A DNA stretch of 64,000 bases from NCBI RefSeq assembly GCF_019175385.1, contig NC_083345.1, forward strand, positions 125,987,657 through 126,051,656, given 5' to 3'. Both the position numbers and the translations under genes were made by a program. Source of the stretch: Lycium barbarum. Its lineage: Eukaryota > Streptophyta > Magnoliopsida > Solanales > Solanaceae. Below the pieces are notes generated by a model. The model made no database searches, was not told the origin of the DNA, and saw only the letters and a program-made list of their open reading frames with translations. Below, piece by piece: positions 1-18,427 of the stretch (positions within the stretch are counted from its first letter, which is position 1; the number at the start of each line of letters is the position of its first letter).

Positions 1-54
1 TTCTTTTTGGACAGACTAAATGGGAAATGATGTCGCATAAATTGGGATGGAGGG

Positions 55-7765
<7,711 letters not shown>

Positions 7766-8734
7766 ATGCTGAATTCCTATTGTTGCCGACTTGTAGTTGC
7801 TTGGATTTTCTTATAAAAGGAAATTGTACTTTGAATTTATTGTTGGGTTTCCTGTTCTTTTTACCCTTGAAGATTAATTTACCTGTATTTGGGGGGAATA
7901 TGAAGAATATTTGCTATTTTCATAGTTCTTAAAGGTGCCCAACTCTTTATCAATTTATTAGCTTTACTTCATTTAAGATCAGCTCTGTTTCTGCATGGTG
8001 CTTTCTTATGTGGGAACATGAGTGTGATCAATATTCTACATCTGTTGAAAATGAGTACAAACGTTTGGTAGTTGTCCTGATGAGTCCGACAACTTTTGTG
8101 AGATCAAAGCGCATAGTACATAGTACGTATTTGCTATTTTGCTATGGTGTTGGTTTTTATTTCTTAACGACAAACCTATATCTATTGCTGTAATAGGTAG
8201 TGTCTTTTAAAGTTCAAAGTCCTGTTTCCAACTTAATCAACTTTCGAATATTTGTTGCCATCTCCAATCAAATATTTTCCAAATGTTTAATTCTCCTTAT
8301 GAATCATGATGCACGTTACTACTTAATACGTAACCATTGAACAATATTAGGATGTAGTTTTCTTCAAACCTATTTGAAGTTGCGATTGGATCTGTTCATT
8401 AAGAAGAATCAATTCAATGCAGTTTTTACCCAAATAAATGCTAGTCCGAAATAGTAGCCTTGGAGTTTACCTGAGAACGATTAGAAACGAACATCCTTCA
8501 TCTTAGACGGATGGCACAATTGGTCATAGTGCCCTAAAACCAAAATCTACTGCCATTACAAGGAATTATATCCAAGTTTAAATTGTGGTTAATGATTCGC
8601 TTAGCTCTGAGCTGTGCATGTTCATTACTAGTACTAAAATAAAATATAAACAGAAAGCCAGTGATTGTCGAATAGTCCAATTTTGATAAGACTTTTTGAA
8701 TATTGGTCAATTTAGGCACATATGCGATATGCCA
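7766..8734. other. 3' flank of the ubiquitin-L40 gene; no feature
   Basis: The first 100-150 bp after the stop codon are T-rich and presumably hold the 3' UTR and poly(A) site. No canonical AATAAA is seen. The remainder is AT-rich with only short random ORFs. Confidence 0.5.
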
Positions 8735-8862
8735 AGGGCCTATTGAAACAGCCTCTTTACCCTCACAAGGTAGGTGTAAGGAGTAAGAATTGCGTACATT
8801 CTATCCTCTCTAAATCTCACATATGCGATTACACTTGATAAGTTGTTGTTATTGTTGTTGAT
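8735..8862 (+). mobile_element. Diverged TS-type SINE
   Basis: It follows the SINE consensus order: GCCTATTGAAACAGCCTCTT, CCCTCACAAGGTAGG, TGCGTACATTCTATCC, a degraded middle, and a terminal TTGTTGTTATTGTTGTTG. Numerous substitutions relative to the other copies mark it as old. Confidence 0.75.
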
Positions 8863-9869
8863 GCTACGAAATGAATAGAGAAGATTAACATAATCTACCT
8901 TAACAAATTTAGAATTATCACATAGTTGATTGAATCTAAGAAAATTCACTCAAATCTTGTTTGTAAATAACAGAAGTAAAAGACACATGCTTGACACCAG
9001 TTCGTAATACCGACTAATATGAAAGACATCCAACGTTAGGCTAATATAGTGAGGAGAAGGGAAAATCGAGGTGGCTTGTAGTGTATGCTTCTATAACAAC
9101 TTGAAAGACAGCAAATGTTAGGCTTGAATTGTTCCTAAATTTTCTCTTTTGTTTCATAATGCAAAAGAATCTAGTATATCGCATATATAAATTTAATAAA
9201 TAAATTATTTGGTAATTGAAATGCGTGCACAAAAAAGGAGTCCACTAAGTATTTTTTCAACTTTTCAACAACTCCCACAGTCCCAATGCAACCTTTTCCT
9301 AACGATCGACTTTATTATAGGTACATTATTCGCAGAATGATTAGAAGCGTCCAAACTAATGAGTTACTTCAGCTTTTACTAACTACTCCAATCAATCAAA
9401 TTTTGATTGTTGTGCGACTGAATTCATTAATTAATACCACCATTTAATGTTCTCATTCTGTCACTCATTATCTTATTTTAAAGTGCTTACTACTCGGAGT
9501 AACACTATGCATGTATATATGAACCCACAAGTACAAATAAATGTATGTGCATGAATAATCAAGAATTAAATTTTTAGCTAGGTATGATTTGATCCACTAA
9601 CAAATGCAAAAGTACAAAAGAACAAATACATTTCCCCATTGTAGTTTATTTAAACAATATTCGTAGCTATTGCGAAATACGATTGTTTTTTAGAATAGCA
9701 AAATCCTTCTATAATCACCCCATGGAATTGTGATAAATGCAATTATGTCATCATGTATACAAATCGTGCAAGAATGATTAGATAAAAAATGAGTACAAGG
9801 TCCCTTCATCTCGGGGAACTACAATGCAACTTACGAGATCGATAGAACTCGGTAGTTTTGCTCAGATTT

Positions 9870-9870
<1 letters not shown>
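8863..9870. other. Intergenic DNA, no supported feature
   Basis: AT-rich sequence on both strands. I see no protein domain, RNA gene or transposon terminus. Confidence 0.5.

Positions 9871-9905
<35 letters not shown>
9871..9905. repeat. (TA)n microsatellite
   Basis: A GTGTG lead-in is followed by roughly fifteen TA dinucleotides. It is likely polymorphic in length. Confidence 0.95.
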
Positions 9906-9907
<2 letters not shown>

Positions 9908-11261
9908 AAAAAATTCACTTAATATATATTCACAAAGTTAAAAAAAAAACGTTTGGATATATTTTAGTAAAGGAGTAGACGACAAATAGCTACAGGCAAT
10001 AGCTAGTTACAGCTCGCAAAGTACTGTAACAAGCAAAAGGAGCAAATGAAGGCATAGTTTGTGTATGTGAATTGTTGGATAGAAAACAATGTGAAAGATA
10101 TAGAAATAAGAGACATGAAGTCAAAAAGTAGCTTTGGGAATTTCACGTTTTCCGGGCAAGCTGGTCACAAAACCATATGTCATAACTAATCAATAGTAGT
10201 GGTATTAAATCACTGCAGCATCTTCACCTCGAGTCAATGGCAAAACAAACAGAAAATCCTACTATTCATACTAAGAAATTCATCCGAAATATACAAATCA
10301 AGTCATGTCACATGTCGACAGATATATGGAGTAATAGTTCTTCAATTTTCACATCTCATATATGTATGTATATATGGTGGTGTTTGGAAATTTTAATACT
10401 AACTTGTTAGCTAGCACTGTAGATAGTAGTATGTAAAAAGGCTTGGCACCTTTTCAAAAGGAACTTTTTATTGTGGTCCACTCTTGCCACCAAGAAACTA
10501 ATATAGAAATCTACAAAAGAAAGTCTTTAAAGGAAAATCAGTTTGAAACTAAGGAAGATGAAGCTTTTTGTAATGATATTGCAAAGGGAGTATAAAATGG
10601 AAAAGAAAAATTTAGCAATAAAGGTTGTGGTGAGATTGATAACATCCTTCCACGTTTAATTAGAGGTCTCGAGCTCAAGCTCTGTGTATGAAAAATATCA
10701 AATTAGGAAGCACTTTGCCGTTGAATGGGCCCTATGCGGTGCAAATTCAGATTAGTCCGAACTCTAATATGGATAGCGAACACTAGACGGGAAACCTTTT
10801 TTTTTTTAAAAAAAAAAAGGAAAAGAAAATATAGCGACCATCATATTGCTCATCAATCTTGAAGTTACAGTAGATAGTCCATATTTTTGGACAATAGAAG
10901 ATGTGTAACTTTTAAGGAGTCAACTTGAAAAGTGAAACATGGATTCAATTCAATCAACCTTCAGGAAAATTTATACAGTAAAAACATAGTATAGATTAGC
11001 TAGCCTTTTTCATGTTTTCTGCTTTCAACTGTGTCACAGCTAGCTTTCTTTTCAATTTACTGTGGAAAAGTCTTTTTTTTTTTGGCCTTAGGCTCATTAT
11101 TGACCCATCCTTGCCTGCTTGATTGCTTTTGTCTTCTGTTCTTGACACGACTGTTTTGGAATTCTCTACATACTTACAGCCTTACAATTATCAGAGGAAG
11201 TAGCCTTCTTTCGATGTAGGTTTTCTTTTTGTGGTAGAAGCATGGTAATGTTATACATTAA
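9906..11261. other. Intergenic DNA, no supported feature
   Basis: AT-rich. A T-run followed by an A-run near 10797-10818 forms a simple T/A palindrome. Short ORFs at 10199-10396 and 11031-11219 show no domain or codon signature. Confidence 0.5.
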
Positions 11262-11543
11262 GGGGTCGTTTGGTTTAAGGTATAAACTGGGTAATCCCAG
11301 CACTAATTTTTATACTATGTTTGGTATAAGGTATAAATTAGTGCTGGGATAAATTTATACCTTGTACCAAACATGGTATAAAAATTAGTGCTGGAATAAC
11401 CCAGCTTATACCTTCTTAACCTAATTATATTAGGATTATTTTATACCATCTTTTAGATGGTATAAAATAATCCCAATAGATGGGATAAATTAGTCCCGGG
11501 ATTATAATCCCGGGACTAATGAGTCCTTAAACCAAACGACCCC
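11262..11543. mobile_element. Tourist (PIF/Harbinger)-like MITE
   Basis: 282 bp beginning GGGGTCGTTTGGTTTAAG and ending in its complement CTTAAACCAAACGACCCC, flanked by TAA (11259-11261 and 11544-11546). The interior holds repeated inverted blocks (AAATTAGTGCTGGGATAA and complements, plus a CCCGGGATTATAATCCCGGG palindrome), so the transcript could fold into a long hairpin. The almost intact termini suggest a young insertion. Confidence 0.9.
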
Positions 11544-11626
11544 TAAGTACTCGCACTAATGGAAAGAATAGGAGTTATCGGTGGACAAATTATGTAGCTA
11601 AACAATGCAATTCTTTCTAATTCTAT

Positions 11627-11710
11627 TAAGTGACGGATTATAAAAAAATCTGTTACTTACGAGCAATTTAGCGATGAAATTTGTAGATAATTTCAGTATT
11701 TTTTGTAGTG
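11627..11710 (-). mobile_element. CACTA-type terminal fragment
   Basis: It ends in TTTTTTGTAGTG, the complement of a CACTACAAAAAA terminus, with subterminal GTGACGGATTATAAAAAAATC and AGCGATGAAATTTG-like blocks common in En/Spm-type elements. No opposite terminus is seen nearby, so this is a remnant. Confidence 0.5.
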
Positions 11711-11743
11711 TAGATTAAGGCATTACATGGTCCATAAGAGCAT

Positions 11744-11789
11744 AATCTAGGACACTTACGTTACCAAATCTAGGATACTTACGTTACCA
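11744..11789. repeat. 23-bp tandem duplication
   Basis: Two adjacent copies of AATCTAGGAYACTTACGTTA plus CCA differ at one base (GGACAC versus GGATAC). Confidence 0.9.
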
Positions 11790-13440
11790 AATCCTGCCAA
11801 CATTTATATTTATACTATATATAAGCATGGGTGGGGGATGGATCGTCGTCCGTCCAACTCATGTGTAAAAAAAAAATAAGAAAAAAGAAAGAGTGGATCC
11901 CATGTTAAAAAAATTAAAAAATATATAAAAAAAAAATCCTCCGAACTCATGTGAAAAAAAAATGGTGGACCACGCCATCTACGTACATTAATAATAGAAT
12001 ATTTTACACCTTTAAATTAACCGAATTAAAATTCAAAGTATCAACTGATGCTTAAATATTGCTATTGTTTTATCTCAAAGAGAGGAAAATAGTTTTCTTT
12101 TAAACAAGCCTTCTCTTTTAAAAAATATTAATATAATAAAATTTTAAATACGGAACACAAACTACAATGTTATATTAATCGTGTTTTGAACATAGTGTAT
12201 ATATATATATATTATCACTATCCAAACACAACTATATACACATAGATGCACTATAATCTAAAGTATTGGGCCCGTGCTGCAGCCGTCTAGTATACTAGAA
12301 CAAATGAGGGTGGAGCTTGATAGATATGTAGAAGAGTAAAGTTGGGTTGCTTGACTCCATCTTTGATGTGGTTGCATATACTTTTACTAGAACAACTAAT
12401 CAAATTTCTTGAATAAAATAAAGAAAAGATTTTGTAAATCAGCTATCACATTGATTACTATAAAAAATAATCTACAACCGAGTGCTTTTCCTGTTAAACC
12501 CGTTTCTACATAATGTTTACAATTTATTGTACTTTTATGTAATATGCGTATTTTTTTTTGACATTATAAACAGTAAATGAACTCTCCGTATAGCTAGTAG
12601 GGTAAAAACAGGACAGAAGACAGACGGATTTGAATTTTATAGGATCTCAACTTGCACCTAATTCATAGTTTATTTTCGTTTTTGAATTTGAAACTGGATT
12701 CATACATGCTTTATGAATTTTCTAATTATATAGAACAGATCGAAATAAAAATTATTGTAGCTCTGCCCATACTAATTAGAAAGTTGTCAGAAGATGTTTG
12801 TAGGTTTTTGAGTGGTCCATACAGTAAACCAATTAGTCCATGGCCTGTAGTATCTGTCTTCGAAATTTTCCCCCGCAAGCTTAGAAAAATGAATTTAATT
12901 ACACTCTGCACGAGGCTTCCCTTTCCCATCTGACCAAGTTTTTGCTACTTTTATATATTGCACAAATATAATTTTACGCTTATAGTTTTACCTAAAACAT
13001 GTAAATTTTGCACATCTTATTTGTCAGTTCTACGTAAAAGATTCTTTTATTTTGTTTGCAAGTTTAGTTTTTACCCTATCCTTTGGTGTCATGCCTAGAT
13101 TAATTACCCCTATTGCCATGTTTGGTTAGCTTGTTTCTGAACTCAGAACATGTCATTTCATTGTCAAGTTTACCTATTTATGTCACAACGCAATTCTATA
13201 GATGTATTTATCTACTTCATTCTTCTTGTGACCTTGTCTTTCCTATCTAATTTTTTTAAATATAATGCATAATCTTCTTTTTGCATATTTCCCGCCCACC
13301 TCTCCTTTTTGATATAATATGCTATAATACAATAGTTCTTATTAAAAGTGATATCCATTGTTCTAATTTTGGTATGTAAGTGATTGAACCTTAATTATAT
13401 ACTCCTATATTATTTGCTATCTCTCGAAATGATAGTATTA
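11790..13440. other. Intergenic DNA, no supported feature
   Basis: AT-rich, with homopolymer A runs at 11865-11960 and a TA run near 12199-12212. A short sequence CCAACTCATGTG recurs near 11854 and, in part, near 11944. Overlapping short ORFs at 12652-12933 on both strands have no recognisable product. Confidence 0.5.
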
Positions 13441-13890
13441 ATTCCTCCCTGCGTTTCAATTTGTTTGATATAGTTTGATTCTACCCGATATTTACGGAAA
13501 AACGAAGAATTTTGAAATTTGTGATTGTAAATATATTATAATATTTGTGTGTCTATAAAAATTCTCATTAAAAGGGTAATATGTGAACGTTTAATATTAA
13601 TATTCTCCTAGTCCCATTCTATGTGAAGCGATTCGAAGTATGAATTTTTCATATTCTTTAAAACAAAATTTACATCTTTGCAAGCTACATGAAAAGTCAG
13701 CATAACTAATGATTCAAAATGTTAAAAAAGTTTGAAAAAATAATAGTCAAAGAAAAACATCGTGACTTTCCAAATAGTAATATTTCACATAAAATGGGAC
13801 AAAATAATAGTTATTTCCAAATATAATATATACCAATATATTTAGAACGAGCTAATACATAAATAGCGTCAAACAAATAGGAAATACAAA
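13441..13890. mobile_element. Old MITE with a second MITE nested inside (probable)
   Basis: The outer ends show CCTCCCTGCGTTTCAATTTG on the left and a weak complement (CAAACAAATAGG) near 13870-13882. Inside, 13611-13627 (GTCCCATTCTATGTGAA) and 13784-13800 (complement of GTCCCATTTTATGTGAA) are near-perfect inverted repeats and mark a second element of about 200 bp. Target duplications are not clear for either, so boundaries are approximate. Confidence 0.5.
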
Positions 13891-13911
13891 TTTAACCATG
13901 TATAATGTGTA

Positions 13912-14176
13912 ATCCCTCCGTCCCATATTACTTAGTCACATTACTAAAAATATATGTCCTAAATTACTTGTCCATTTACAAAATCGAGATAGAATTAATT
14001 AAATTTTTTTCATTTTACCCTTAACATTAATTGTTCTTTTAAGTAACTAATATTGATTAGAGTATCATTAATTGAAGAAAGATAAAGATAATGTAATAAA
14101 AATATCTTTTTTTATTTATGATTTTTTAATAAGAGTGTAAAATGGAAAGTGACCAAGTAAATTGGGAAGGAGGGAG
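13912..14176. mobile_element. Stowaway-like MITE upstream of MIR166
   Basis: The left end ATCCCTCCGTCCCATATTAC and right end GTAAATTGGGAAGGAGGGAG are inverted repeats flanked by TA (13910-13911, 14177-14178). It ends about 200 bp before the MIR166 TATA box, so it lies inside the likely promoter region of that gene. Confidence 0.75.
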
Positions 14177-14379
14177 TATATGTCTTGTGTGCGCATGGTT
14201 AAAGTCAAGATTGGGGTAAAACGAGAGTGACACATGAAGAAAGACAGGGTATAGGAATTTGGTCCTTCGTGGTCATTTCTAAGACAATTTTAACTTGTTA
14301 TAGTTTGTAGGGTCGGGGCATGCTCTTTATTGGCTCTACTTTTATGACTTTTTTTTTGTCCCATCTTTCTTTCCCTATC

Positions 14380-14387
14380 CTATATAT
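14380..14387 (+). promoter_or_regulatory. Putative TATA box of the MIR166 gene
   Basis: CTATATAT sits in a pyrimidine-rich context. About 30 bp downstream begins a CA-rich leader (near 14410, TTCTCACACAACACACTCAC), a typical plant start-site arrangement. It lies about 150 bp upstream of the hairpin. The assignment rests on position and composition only. Confidence 0.6.
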
Positions 14388-14477
14388 GTATTGTCCCATC
14401 TTTCATTCATTCTCACACAACACACTCACTACATTTACCCAAATTATTTCACTTCCTTCTTTCTTCTACAAAACAGT

Positions 14478-14516
14478 ATGAAGAAAAGAACAAGAGTGAT
14501 GAGAAGGAGGAATTAG
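14478..14516 (+). CDS. Candidate micropeptide ORF in the MIR166 primary transcript
   Basis: The first ATG after the presumed start site opens a 12-codon ORF ending TAG at 14514-14516, just 17 bp before the star strand. The peptide MKKRTRVMRRRN has seven Lys/Arg in twelve residues. Short peptides from the 5' part of some plant pri-miRNAs (miPEPs) are reported to raise transcription of their own gene. Nothing in this sequence proves translation. The ORF could be chance. Confidence 0.3.
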   Translation: MKKRTRVMRRRN

Positions 14517-14533
14517 CAGTGTTTGTTTTGAGG

Positions 14534-14650
14534 GGAATGTTGTTTGGCTCGAGGCCACCAACTTGATCCAGTATATTACTCACAGATCAACAATTGTTCG
14601 ATTTGATTGTGGATCATGTGTTTGTGTCGTCGGACCAGGCTTCATTCCCC
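14534..14650 (+). ncRNA. MIR166: MIR166 precursor hairpin
   Basis: The 3' arm (14630-14650) is identical to the conserved plant miR166 mature sequence. It begins TCGGACCAGG and ends TTCATTCCCC. The 5' arm (14534-14554) begins GGAATGTTGT and ends CTCGAGG, and pairs with it as the usual star strand. A loop of about 75 nt separates the arms, so precursor size and arm order match known plant MIR166 genes. In the family, miR166 loaded on AGO1/AGO10 directs cleavage of class III HD-ZIP mRNAs (PHB, PHV, REV, ATHB8, ATHB15), controlling meristem function, leaf polarity and vascular patterning. The primary transcript probably starts near 14410. Its 3' end and any introns are not visible. No second MIR166 hairpin is seen in the window. 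Confidence 0.95.
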
Positions 14651-14659
14651 CCAAATCTT

Positions 14660-17600
14660 GCTTCCTCCTTACGAGCATGCAAAGTCAGATGCAGGATTTA
14701 AACTTTTTTGGTCGAACTAACCACATATTATTAAGCACAAAACAAATACGAAGGTCCCAAGTTACATCAACAGAAATCTAAAAGAGACCAAACAAAAAAA
14801 AGAGTTTCCTCTACTAACTGCTAAGCTATTTCCTACTCCTCAGCTATACAATTACTCTCTGCAGTATGTTTCCTCTTCTATATTTTCAAAATTATGTATT
14901 TACGGATTTAAATTTGATTCAATTTTTAAAGTTCTTAATTATCACTGAACCTACTTCACTTTTGAATTTATTAGTTAATAATGTAATATTTGTTACATTT
15001 TGATAAATTCAGATATTTCTATATCTGTTCTTCGTGTGCGAAAATAATGGATTCCATTGAACCTGTCAAATGTATGATCTATCCATAATGCGGAACAAGA
15101 AGAAGTAACAATCTCTTCCAAACCTCTGGTTCAGTCTTTATGTTAATGTTATGGATTTGGTCATGACAAAAGCAGATTGGTGAAATCATTGAGGATTTTA
15201 CTCCTACTACAAACTTTTCCTATACCAGGGGGTTAAGAGTAAGAGTTTCATCATTTACCATGCTTAAATTTGTATTACAGTATATCTTTACTCATACTCT
15301 TAAATAGTATGATGCTGCTTTTTATATGCTTCTCACTTGTGCTCTTTTATATTCTCCTCTTCGTTTCTCTCTTTTTAATGATGGCATTAATTATATGTTC
15401 TGTCCGTTTATGTTCTTCAATTCTTTTTCCTTTTTAGTTTCTCCTATCTCACTCTTTCTATACAGTATCGGGGCCAGAAAATTCAAGATTTAATGCATAT
15501 CTATGAAACGTAACTTTTTACTTATAGTAGTAGTACCTTCTATATGCACAATATCATTTTTCAAATAAGAAATGCTCGATTAACTACCCATCAATCTATG
15601 TACGTAGTTACGCCCCTATTGCTATATTGATTGAATTTTAAAGTATCATCACTACATTCGATCATTATTCTTATTAGGGTTTTCTTTTCCAGTTGCCACA
15701 CGTGAATATTATATTTCTTGGGGAAGTCCATGAGTTTATACAACACAATAATAGACCTCTTATTTATGGCATTCTATATATAATCATGACAATATATATC
15801 CCATTCTTATGTCATTTTTGTTTTTTTCATCTCGATGATCATAAGCATGGAAATATATATGTAGAAAATCTGTATGTATATATCCTCACACTACGTACTT
15901 TGTGTTGTTTACAAGATTTTGTTACATCATGCATCACTCACAGATAGATTGACATAAAAAGTTTCTTGAAATGAAGAAAAGGTTAAATTAAGGGAGGTGA
16001 AAGAATATATCCATTCTAAGCTTTTGTAAAGCTAGCGTACGTTTTGAGAACAGTCAGAGAATAATCTTTCAAACGTCTGTAGAATTGTGATTGAGAAGTA
16101 ACCCACATAAAAAGGAATAAAAAGGTAAAAAGAAAGCAATTACCCACTTGCACAGCAGTGTTAATTGTGTATATATGTAGATTACGAATTAGTAATAAGT
16201 TCCTTTTGTGAGCTTTTCTTGAGAAACTAGCAACAATTGTTTCAGTAGCACTTTGTCAACGTAACTCTCATACTTGTTAAAAGAAGCTAATGACCTCTAT
16301 ATAGGAAAGAGTAATTTGCACTTGTTTTAAATTACACAAATATTATTTTTTGTTTTAAACTACAAGTTTCAAAAGTCATTTTTAACCATCAAAATTTGGA
16401 CGAAGGGAGTAATAGTCAAAAAGTTCGTTTGAATAGAGAAAATGTTGTGTCAAGTTTAAATTTTGAATAGTTTAATGAACTTGAACTTTTGAAAGTTATA
16501 CAATTAAATTGAATTGTTTGAGAGACCAGTTTGAGGAAATGCAGCGTGAAATAAAGAACCGGGAAAGTAGTAGCATGAGAGAAGAGTGAGATTAAAGTCA
16601 TCACTCAAATAAAAAGGCTGACAAATTAAAACCTGGAGTAGAGTGATACCTCTCCTCTAAATTGTGTCATCAATTTCCCTGAAGCTGAGCATCATTTATA
16701 TGCAAACATTCAATGCCTTTCCAACATGACGCTACGCCAGTTCCACTGCACCGAAGATTCAAGATTTAAATATAATGAGTTTAAATTTTTTATTTTTACC
16801 GCTTTATCCATTGTAATTTTAAAATTATAGATTTCAAAATATAGCTTTTCTTGAAACTATTACACTAAACGAAAATAAGGAAAATCTTGAGAAACCAGGA
16901 GCAAGAATGGTCCCTAAAGATATTCTCCGATAAACTGGCTGGTGGCGTCGTCGGCGGAATCAATAACTAGAACTAACAAAGAGAGAGGGAAAACCAATTT
17001 CAATATCAATTCACAATCTGTCAATCACAAGTCCTTATTCCCCCATTTATATATACAAAGACTATAGTTGGGTATTTCATTAACCTTCAAGAACCAGAAA
17101 CTAGAATTACAAAGGTGGATATAGTATCCAAATCCACTTTACAACTGCATAATCCAAAAGAAACCTACTATACTGTGGTTCTATGATTTAAGCTTATCCG
17201 CAGTTAGTTATTTACATAGTTATTTACAGGCTATCTATACAAAATAAGTCACCAAAACTTATGCTTGTGTCTTAGCGAGGGCATTTGTAATTGATCCATT
17301 CTATATGATCCTCTCGCGCTCCGTGGTAGATCTTCGAGGGAGAAGAAATTGAAGTTGTGTTTGGTTATAGTTTTTGTAAAGACATTTCGTTGTTTGAATG
17401 TATTGAAAGTGAAAAATGTAAAAACAAGACTTTAGATGTTTTTCAAATTTTCATGATCCAAACGTTGATTTTCAAATGAAGTGATATAATTTTTTGGAAA
17501 AAAGTGAAAATTCTCATGGCCAAACAGGTCCTAAATCTCGTGTGAAAAAATATTGGGTTTTATTGAATTTGTTATTACTTTCTATCTCTACCTATCTTAC

Positions 17601-18024
17601 CCTTTTCTCTCATTCAGTAGAGTCAACATCAGCCATAGAGTCTACAATATAGATATGTATATGCACGGATGCTAAGTTTACCTAAGATTTCTGACTGTAA
17701 TTAATTGGACAATGATATATCTGTCTGTCTAATGGCTCTCTCATTTTTTCAGAAAAATCATCTCAGAGTTTGTCAGCTTGAATCCTGCATGCATCTCTGC
17801 TTTTGTCCCTCAATTTTAGCTGGAAAAGTTTACATTCCACAAACCAGATAAAAAAGAATTTTTTTACGGCTCCTCGTTTTTTTTTTTTTTTTTTTCAAAA
17901 AAAATTAATACAATATTAAATAAAAAACAAAAGCCCCCTGTAGAGAATAGATACCTAGCAGCTAATGTAGTGAAGTAAACACAACAAATAAGACCTGATA
18001 ATACATAAATACCTCTGGTACTAA
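14660..18024. other. Region after MIR166, no further supported feature
   Basis: Includes the likely downstream part of pri-miR166 (to perhaps 14900). Beyond that the DNA is AT-rich. 16905-17350 resembles an antisense LTR remnant but shows no matching terminus. A lone MITE-like end occurs near 16395-16410, and a poly-T run lies near 17878-17896. The fragment 17350-17530 (TGTTTGGTTATAG ... GGCCAAACAGGTCC) may be a decayed hAT-type MITE. Confidence 0.45.
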
Positions 18025-18264
18025 GAGCCCGTTTGGATTGTCTTATAAGTTGCTTATAAGCTGTTTTCAGTTATTTTGAGTGTTTGGCTGGCCGGCTTAA
18101 TGTCATTTTGTGCTTAAAATAAGCTCAAAAAAATATTTGGGCCCATTTGACTTAGTTTATCTAAAGCAGCTTATAAGCTGTAATAAGTTAGACTACTCCA
18201 ACTTATTTTTTTTAGCTTATAAGCTGTTTTCAGCTTATAGGCATAAGCCCATCCAAACAAGCTC
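18025..18264. mobile_element. Tourist-like MITE
   Basis: 240 bp starting GAGCCCGTTTGGATTG and ending CATCCAAACAAGCTC (inverted with mismatches), flanked by TAA (18022-18024 and 18265-18267). The interior carries repeated GCTTATAAGCTG palindromes, a pattern common in plant MITEs of this type. Confidence 0.8.
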
Positions 18265-18427
18265 TAAATTATCCTCTTTGTAATTTTTTATTTTTTATTT
18301 TTAACTACACACCTTAATTTTGGGAGGCTCTATATATTTGTTCCAAGTGATATTAATTGGGGACAAGTACGGGAAAAAAGTAAACTTCATGATATGTTTA
18401 CCATTTAAAAGTCTTTCCCTTTGAAAG

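Noticed and set aside
14563..14781. 72-codon ORF over the MIR166 hairpin
   Set aside because: It overlaps the conserved mature miRNA. The conservation is explained by the RNA, and the peptide has no recognisable feature.
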